A stretch of 11,034 bases of DNA from Oligoflexia bacterium (GTDB lineage Bacteria; Bdellovibrionota; UBA1018), in contig CAIOHW010000238.1 in the NCBI GenBank assembly GCA_903858195.1, positions 1 to 11,034 on the forward strand, written 5' to 3'. The stretch's first letter is position 1; each line of letters starts with the position of its first letter. Of this stretch, positions 6,611-11,034 are shown piece after piece. The position numbers were made by a program, and so were the translations under genes. Under the pieces are notes generated by a model. That model was given only the letters and a program-made list of their open reading frames with translations, searched no databases and was not told the origin of the DNA.

Positions 6611-7642
6611 ATGCTCAAGAAATTCTTAGACTTCTTCACGAACGACCTCGCAATCGACCTGGGCACGGCCAACACCTTGGTCTACGCCCGTGATCGCGGC
6701 CTGATCATCAACGAACCCTCGGTTGTGGCCATCCACCGCAACGCCCGCGGCCAAACCCGCGTGCTTGCCGTCGGCAAGGAAGCCAAGGACATGCTGGGCC
6801 GCACGCCGGGCTCGATTCAGGCCATCCGTCCGCTCAAGGACGGCGTGATCGCAGACTTTGAAGTCACGCAGTCGATGCTCAAGTACTTCATCCAGAAATC
6901 GAGCGAGCGTCGCACCCTGATCCGCCCGCGCATCATCATTTGCATCCCCTTCGGGATCACGCAGGTTGAAAAGCGCGCCGTAAAGGAATCGGCCCAGTCG
7001 GCCGGAGCACGCGAAGTCTATCTGATCGAGGAGCCCATGGCGGCGGCACTTGGCGCCGGCCTTCCGATCCGCGAACCCAGCGGCAACATGATTGTCGACA
7101 TCGGCGGGGGAACGACCGAAGTGGCCGTGATCTCGCTGGGCGGCATTGTGTACTCCCGCTCCGTGCGCGTGGCGGGCGATAAGTTCGACGAAGCGATCGT
7201 TCAATACATCAAGCGCAAGTACTCGCTGCTCATCGGTGAACGCACTGCCGAGCAGATCAAACTCTCCATCGGCTGCGCATACCCCTTTGAAGAAGAGAAG
7301 ACCTACGAGGTCAAGGGACGCGATCTGATCAGCGGCGCCCCGAAAACCATCGAAGTCAACTCTGAAGAGATCCGCGATGCACTTGCCGAACCGGTCTCAG
7401 CGGTTGTCGACGCCATCAAGACGGCGCTCGAACGGACACCTCCTGAACTGGCTGCCGACATCGTCGATAACGGAATCATTCTCGCAGGCGGCGGATCACT
7501 GCTGGCCAACCTCGACATCCTCATCAAGGAGAAGACGGGCCTCCCGGTCGCCCTTGCCGAAGACCCGCTCACCTGCGTGGTCAGGGGTTCTGGAAAGGCC
7601 CTCCAGGACATGGATCTCCTTCGAAAGGTGACGATTGTCTGA
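6611..7642 (+). CDS. mreB: Rod shape-determining actin homologue MreB
   Basis: Bacterial actin that forms membrane-bound filaments and guides the elongation peptidoglycan machinery. It has 343 residues from the ATG at 6611, the normal length. Seen: an amphipathic membrane-binding start MLKKFLDFF, phosphate-1 loop DLGTANT (16-22), LNEPSVV-like I-N-E-P-S-V-V-A-I, phosphate-2 loop DIGGGTTEVAVISLGGIV, the V-A-G-D-K-F-D-E motif, and the adenine loop GIILAGGGSLL. A GTG at 6590 overlaps the amn stop (GTGA) and would add seven residues, but the ATG gives the conserved MreB start. No mreC or mreD follows; the next gene is a PilZ protein that overlaps the 3' end by 8 bases. It is possibly one of several MreB paralogues in the genome. 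Confidence 0.97.
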   Translation: MLKKFLDFFTNDLAIDLGTANTLVYARDRGLIINEPSVVAIHRNARGQTRVLAVGKEAKDMLGRTPGSIQAIRPLKDGVIADFEVTQSMLKYFIQKSSERRTLIRPRIIICIPFGITQVEKRAVKESAQSAGAREVYLIEEPMAAALGAGLPIREPSGNMIVDIGGGTTEVAVISLGGIVYSRSVRVAGDKFDEAIVQYIKRKYSLLIGERTAEQIKLSIGCAYPFEEEKTYEVKGRDLISGAPKTIEVNSEEIRDALAEPVSAVVDAIKTALERTPPELAADIVDNGIILAGGGSLLANLDILIKEKTGLPVALAEDPLTCVVRGSGKALQDMDLLRKVTIV

Positions 7643-8366
7643 TCCTCGGGGTTTTGTTCCGATCCCGGAGATCAATGACGCCCTGAAGCTCGTCCGGGAC
7701 GCCTGCAAGCTCGGCTCATCAGCCACCACCTGGACCCGCGATCAGGGCGTGGTGGTTTCAGCACGGCTGGGCGGGTTTGACTTCAACCAGAAGATCTTCT
7801 CTCTCAAGCTGCCAGATGGGCTCGATCCCCGGGATTTCCAGGATCGAATGACGCGGGATCCGGCGATCTTCATCAGCTGCAAGGCCCACGACCAGACGCT
7901 GTTCTTCAAGGTGACGTTTTCCGCGATCGATCCCAGCCAGGGTCTGGTCATTCTCAGGCTTCCCGAGTCGGTCTACCGTGCCCAGCAGCGCAAGCATCCC
8001 AGAGCACTGGTCAAGGACCGACGCGACATTCGGCTCACCCACCCTGACCCGGCCAATCCCAATCGCACCCTGGAACGCAGAGTCTACGACCTGAGCCTGG
8101 GTGGCGCCTCGCTGGTCCTCTTTTATGGCGAAGAGCGACACTATCATGTTCGACAGCGCCTCGAGGCCATCACTCTCGAGCTTGCCGGCCTGACCATCAA
8201 GACCTGGGGTCTGGTGCGGCATCTTCAGGTCTTTCCTCCCGATTCGGCGATGCAGGGAGTGCAGCTCGGAGTGGAGTTCTTCAATCTGGGCCCGGTCGAG
8301 AAAAAGGCGATCACCACACTTGTAGAAGAAGAAATCCGACGCCAGTTTGCAGCCGTGGAGGGTTGA
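7635..8366 (+). CDS. PilZ-domain protein, putative c-di-GMP receptor
   Basis: Cytosolic protein of 243 residues with no membrane segment seen. The C-terminal half is a PilZ domain: R-K-H-P-R (119-123) matches the RxxxR c-di-GMP-binding motif and D-L-S-L-G-G (152-157) matches D/NxSxxG, both intact, so nucleotide binding is likely. The N-terminal part (about 1-110) lacks a motif I recognise; its strand-rich look and place before PilZ resemble the YcgR N-terminal domain, but that is a guess. The start is a TTG at 7635 inside mreB. It was chosen because AAAGGTGA, a near-perfect ribosome site, lies at the right spacing and no other start exists before residue 72. The stop is 2 bases before the rlmE GTG. 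The coupling to mreB hints at c-di-GMP input to cell shape or surface behaviour. Confidence 0.87.
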   Translation: MSDPRGFVPIPEINDALKLVRDACKLGSSATTWTRDQGVVVSARLGGFDFNQKIFSLKLPDGLDPRDFQDRMTRDPAIFISCKAHDQTLFFKVTFSAIDPSQGLVILRLPESVYRAQQRKHPRALVKDRRDIRLTHPDPANPNRTLERRVYDLSLGGASLVLFYGEERHYHVRQRLEAITLELAGLTIKTWGLVRHLQVFPPDSAMQGVQLGVEFFNLGPVEKKAITTLVEEEIRRQFAAVEG

Positions 8367-8368
8367 CT

Positions 8369-8968
8369 GTGGCCTACGACCGCAAGGACTACTACTTTCA
8401 TAAGGCCAAGTCCGAGAATTACGCTGCCCGCTCAGCGTTCAAGCTCGAGGAGATGGACCAGCGCTTCAAGATCCTCAAGGCAGGGATGCAGGTGCTTGAT
8501 CTGGGGGCCGCTCCGGGGTCTTGGTCCCAGTATGCATCCCGAAAGCTCGGTTCACAGGGCCGGATCCTCGGCATCGACCTGCAGGAGATCAAGCTCGACC
8601 TCCCCAATGCCACTTTCATCCAGGCAGATCTTCGAGACCTGAATCTCGAGGAGATCTTCAGGCAGAAGGGCTTTCCCCCGCCCTTTGATCTCGTGATGTC
8701 GGACATGGCTCCGAGGACCACCGGAATCCGGCTTCAAGACCAGATGCGCTCGCTTGAGCTCTGCGAGCTTGCCCTGGAGATCGCGCTCAGGAATCTCAAG
8801 GCCAAGGGAACTTTCATCGCCAAGCTTTTCCACAGCGAGGATTTTGATTCCTTCAGGCAGAAGCTGCGCAAGGCGTTTGCCAAAGTCGAGGTGCTCAGGC
8901 CCAAGAGCACCCGCAAGGAGAGCAAGGAAGTCTTCCTGCTCGGCCTTTCCCGCATCCCCTCGCCCTAG
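8369..8968 (+). CDS. rlmE: 23S rRNA (uridine-2552 2'-O) methyltransferase RlmE (FtsJ/RrmJ)
   Basis: SAM-dependent methyltransferase that 2'-O-methylates U2552 of 23S rRNA late in 50S assembly. It has 199 residues, about the family length. The catalytic tetrad K-D-K-E is present: Lys25 (SAFKL), Asp112 (VMSDMAP), Lys152 (FIAKLF) and Glu187 (KESKEVFLLG). The SAM loop is LDLGAAPGSWSQ (43-54) and the acidic end of strand 2 is GIDLQ. The GTG at 8369 was chosen because GGAGGG (8357-8362) sits six bases upstream; an in-frame TTG at 8363 directly abuts that site and is too close. It is the last gene of the amn-mreB-PilZ operon. The TAG stop shares the palindrome CTAG with the convergent prepilin gene. 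Confidence 0.95.
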   Translation: MAYDRKDYYFHKAKSENYAARSAFKLEEMDQRFKILKAGMQVLDLGAAPGSWSQYASRKLGSQGRILGIDLQEIKLDLPNATFIQADLRDLNLEEIFRQKGFPPPFDLVMSDMAPRTTGIRLQDQMRSLELCELALEIALRNLKAKGTFIAKLFHSEDFDSFRQKLRKAFAKVEVLRPKSTRKESKEVFLLGLSRIPSP

Positions 8969-9147
8969 CGGATCGGATTTGTCGTGGGGCACTTGGGGCG
9001 GGGTGCGACCACATCCTGTACGATGATGGACCAGAGCCTGCGCACGGATTGATTGAGCGAGCCGTTGATGACCGCCACCACCAGGATGGCAAGAAAAAGC
9101 ATCAGCACGTACTCGACCACAGCCTGGCCCTCAGGACGCTGTTTCAT
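8965..9147 (-). CDS. Short Flp/TadE-like prepilin (type IVb pilin-like), orphan
   Basis: Protein of 60 residues with a type IV prepilin layout. A short charged leader MKQRPEG is followed by QAVVEYVLMLFLAILVVAVI: cleavage after Gly7 would leave Glu at +5 and Tyr at +6, the Flp/TadE signature, followed directly by one hydrophobic helix (about 14-28). The exported tail (29-60) holds a single Cys at 53 and ends P-x-x-x-P-I-R. No tad secretion or other pilin gene is in the window, so the assembly system must lie elsewhere. The ATG at 9147 has only CAGGGG directly against it as a ribosome site, so expression may be low. The stop overlaps the rlmE stop. A minor pseudopilin, or a TadE-like membrane peptide unrelated to pili, are alternatives. 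Confidence 0.75.
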   Translation of the reverse strand: MKQRPEGQAVVEYVLMLFLAILVVAVINGSLNQSVRRLWSIIVQDVVAPRPKCPTTNPIR

Positions 9148-9176
9148 CCCCTGAGTTTTAGGTAGGCTTGTGAATC

Positions 9177-9776
9177 ATGACAAGCAATGCGAGCGGAGGG
9201 GCTCGGTCCCCCTCGATCCTGGCCATCCTGATCCCCATCCTCGTCGTGCTCATCGTGGCCTGGGGTGCCTTGAGCTTCCTGCGCTCACGGATTCAGGCCC
9301 ACCCGGCAAGCAATGCCGTCGTTGATTTCAAGGTGGGAGCCACCCTTCCCGATCTCAAGTTCGAGGCGCTCGATGGCAGCTCGGTGCTCCTGTCTCAGGG
9401 CAAGTCCAAGGTGCTCCTCATCAACTTCTGGGCCACCTGGTGCGAAGCGTGTATCGATGAGATGCCCTCGCTCGTCAGACTTCATGAACGTTTCTCCAGT
9501 CAGGGTGTGGAGATCTATGGGGTGAACCTCGACGAAAAGCCCGCTCAGGCGATTCCTGCCACTGCAGGCGAGTTCAAGATCAAGTTCCCAAACTTCATCG
9601 ATCGCGACGACAAGCTTGGCGATGCCTTTGACGTGCATGCCATCCCCTTCACGGTGATCGTCGATCCCTCACGCAAGGTGCTCGAGACCGTGGCAGGCGA
9701 CCGGGACTGGACGAGCCCCGCTTTTGTAGAAAAGCTTCGCGGCTGGCTGGCTCAGGCCGACCAGGCAAAACGATAG
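9177..9776 (+). CDS. Membrane-anchored thioredoxin-like protein (TlpA/ResA family)
   Basis: Predicted periplasmic thiol-disulfide oxidoreductase of 199 residues. Seen: an uncleaved-looking N-terminal membrane anchor (about 13-35), then a thioredoxin fold with the active site W-C-E-A-C (88-92; Cys89 and Cys92) preceded by LLINFWAT, and the cis-proline loop A-I-P-F-T (Pro157). The order of elements and the G-x-x-x-P-D-L start of the domain fit TlpA/ResA proteins, which reduce exported proteins, often for cytochrome c maturation. The actual partner cannot be read from sequence. Start ATG at 9177 with GGTAGG ten bases upstream, slightly far. It diverges from the prepilin gene across 29 bases and overlaps the hutI end by 25 bases tail-to-tail. 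Confidence 0.92.
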   Translation: MTSNASGGARSPSILAILIPILVVLIVAWGALSFLRSRIQAHPASNAVVDFKVGATLPDLKFEALDGSSVLLSQGKSKVLLINFWATWCEACIDEMPSLVRLHERFSSQGVEIYGVNLDEKPAQAIPATAGEFKIKFPNFIDRDDKLGDAFDVHAIPFTVIVDPSRKVLETVAGDRDWTSPAFVEKLRGWLAQADQAKR

Positions 9777-10999
9777 TAAAGCTCCTCAAAGCGCTCGAAC
9801 GGGAGGACCGCGAATGCGGCGTCACGCCCGACTTCGAGTGTCCCTCGCCGACTCTGAAGACCCAGCGCGCAGGCCCCGTTATAGGTCACCGCCGCAAAGA
9901 GTTCGGCCCGGGTCATCCCGAGGTGGAGTGCTGCGATGGTCATGATCGAAGGCAGGTTCAGAGTCATGCAGGTGCCTGGATTGAAGTCCGTAGCCAGTGC
10001 CACGCGCACGCCCGCATCCAGTAGCCGGCGGGCGGGGGCATGCGAAGCCTTCAGGTAAAACGCAGTCCCCGGCAGCAGCACTGCAGTCGTGGCGGACTCA
10101 GCCAGCGCGCGAATTCCCTGCTCAGAGACTTGGAGGAGGTGATCTGCCGACAATGCACCCAACTGGGCTGCAAGTGCGGCTGACTCGGTATTGGAAAGTT
10201 CATCGGCATGGACCTTCACGGCAAGACCGAGCGATCGAGCCCGCTCGAGGATCCGTCTTCCCTCATCCAGCGTGAAATAACCGCGATCAATAAATACATC
10301 TGCTGCTTCGGCCAGGCCAAGTTTGGCGACCTTGGGAAGGGTGCTCGTTACGATCTCTTCCACGTAACTCGATCGTTCAACCCCAGGAGGCGTGGCGTGG
10401 GCTCCAAGATAGGTGGACTGGAAGTGGACTGCAGGAAAGCGGCTTCGAAGCTTCTGGATCACCTCAAGCTGCTTGAGCTCGGTCGCCTCATCCAGGCCGT
10501 AGCCGCTCTTGATCTCGATCGTGCGAACTCCATACGAGATCGCCTCACGGACACGCGCAGACGCCAGGCGCAGGAGCGTCGAGGAGGTGGCCTCGCGCGT
10601 CGCACGCACGGTGCTCAGGATTCCGCCGCCTGTTCGGGCGATCTCCTCGTAGGTCGCCCCACCGCAGCGGCGAGCGAATTCATCGGACCGGTCGCCAGCA
10701 AACACCAAGTGGGTGTGGCAATCCACCAAGCCCGGAATCAGAGCCTTCTTACCGCCCAGATCCAGGGTATTGGGCTTGCGTCGATACTCTCGCGGCAACT
10801 CTGAGGAGGCACCGAGCCAGAGCACTCGGCCCGGAACATCACCTGTAGGACCGGCCAAGACCTCGTATACGAGAGCACCGTCCCGGATTCGGCCCAGATC
10901 AGCCTCTACCGGGTGACGTCCATCCTTGCTTCTCAGGCCGGCCCCCGTCAGGAGCTCCGACGCGTGGACCAGGGCCTTCCATCGGGGCTTTCGTTTCAC
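9752..10999 (-). CDS. hutI: Imidazolonepropionase
   Basis: Third enzyme of histidine degradation: hydrolyses imidazolone-5-propionate to N-formimino-L-glutamate in the cytosol. It is an amidohydrolase-superfamily enzyme of 415 residues, the usual length. Metal-site motifs: V-D-C-H-T-H (His95, His97), K-V-H-A-D-E-L (His264) and A-T-D-F-N-P-G-T (Asp338). Substrate-side motifs include G-A-T-Y-E-E-I, GGGILSTVRATR, E-I-K-S-G-Y-G-L and Y-L-G-A-H. The N-terminal beta sandwich carries a small extra loop near residues 46-57. Start taken as GTG at 10999; there is no clear ribosome site and no in-frame ATG close by, so the start is the least certain part. Other hut genes are not in the window and could lie beyond the right edge. 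Confidence 0.95.
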   Translation of the reverse strand: MKRKPRWKALVHASELLTGAGLRSKDGRHPVEADLGRIRDGALVYEVLAGPTGDVPGRVLWLGASSELPREYRRKPNTLDLGGKKALIPGLVDCHTHLVFAGDRSDEFARRCGGATYEEIARTGGGILSTVRATREATSSTLLRLASARVREAISYGVRTIEIKSGYGLDEATELKQLEVIQKLRSRFPAVHFQSTYLGAHATPPGVERSSYVEEIVTSTLPKVAKLGLAEAADVFIDRGYFTLDEGRRILERARSLGLAVKVHADELSNTESAALAAQLGALSADHLLQVSEQGIRALAESATTAVLLPGTAFYLKASHAPARRLLDAGVRVALATDFNPGTCMTLNLPSIMTIAALHLGMTRAELFAAVTYNGACALGLQSRRGTLEVGRDAAFAVLPFERFEELYYRFAWSA

Positions 11000-11034
11000 G
11001 ACATGGAGTTTAACCCAGCAGACCGATGCGTGCC

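Noticed and set aside
6626..7204. 192-residue minus-strand frame within mreB
   Set aside because: It is the mirror frame of a highly conserved mreB sequence and has no domain of its own.
8363..8368. TTG at 8363 as the rlmE start
   Set aside because: It abuts the GGAGGG ribosome site with no spacing, whereas the GTG at 8369 has six bases.
1..11034. tRNA or rRNA genes, CRISPR arrays, insertion sequences, prophage or defence genes
   Set aside because: None was seen; the window is filled by housekeeping genes with similar composition and no mobile-element signatures.

Overview
The window is a gene-dense stretch of a GC-rich (about 60% by eye) chromosome from a Gram-negative bacterium. It carries twelve protein genes, one of them cut by the left edge. 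I found no RNA genes, insertion sequences, CRISPR arrays or prophage. No gap between genes exceeds 64 bases. The monofunctional GT51 transglycosylase, the TlpA-type thioredoxin, a Flp/TadE-like prepilin and the gene mix suggest a deltaproteobacterial-grade lineage (Bdellovibrionota, Myxococcota or similar). That placement is inference only. About half of the start codons look like GTG or TTG.

Region 1 (1-5682, minus strand) is a peptidoglycan and division operon. In transcription order it holds mtgA (GT51 transglycosylase), a stand-alone penicillin-binding transpeptidase, dtd (D-aminoacyl-tRNA deacylase), rsmH/mraW (16S rRNA methyltransferase), ftsL and ftsI (runs off the left edge). From the transpeptidase on, genes are separated by a few bases or overlap by 4 bases, so translation is probably coupled. 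This is the head of a dcw cluster, but the usual first gene mraZ is absent and the position is taken by dtd and the two peptidoglycan enzymes. mtgA plus the transpeptidase together look like a class A PBP split into two proteins.

Region 2 (5733-8968, plus strand) diverges from region 1 across only 50 bases. It holds a short-form AMP nucleosidase (amn-like), mreB (actin-like shape protein), a PilZ-domain protein (putative c-di-GMP receptor) and rlmE/rrmJ (23S rRNA 2'-O-methyltransferase). All four are tightly packed. The PilZ gene starts at a TTG inside the 3' end of mreB. No mreC or mreD follows mreB.

Region 3 (8965-10999) holds a 60-residue prepilin-like protein on the minus strand whose stop codon shares a CTAG with that of rlmE, a membrane-anchored TlpA-like thioredoxin on the plus strand, and hutI (imidazolonepropionase, histidine degradation) on the minus strand, overlapping the thioredoxin gene tail-to-tail by 25 bases. 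The last 35 bases (11000-11034) show nothing recognisable.

The most unusual points are the split PBP pair at the head of a dcw cluster lacking mraZ, a 17-base tandem duplication at the dtd start that creates a six-codon leader ORF ending on the dtd ATG, the mreB-PilZ coupling, and the orphan prepilin beside a thioredoxin.
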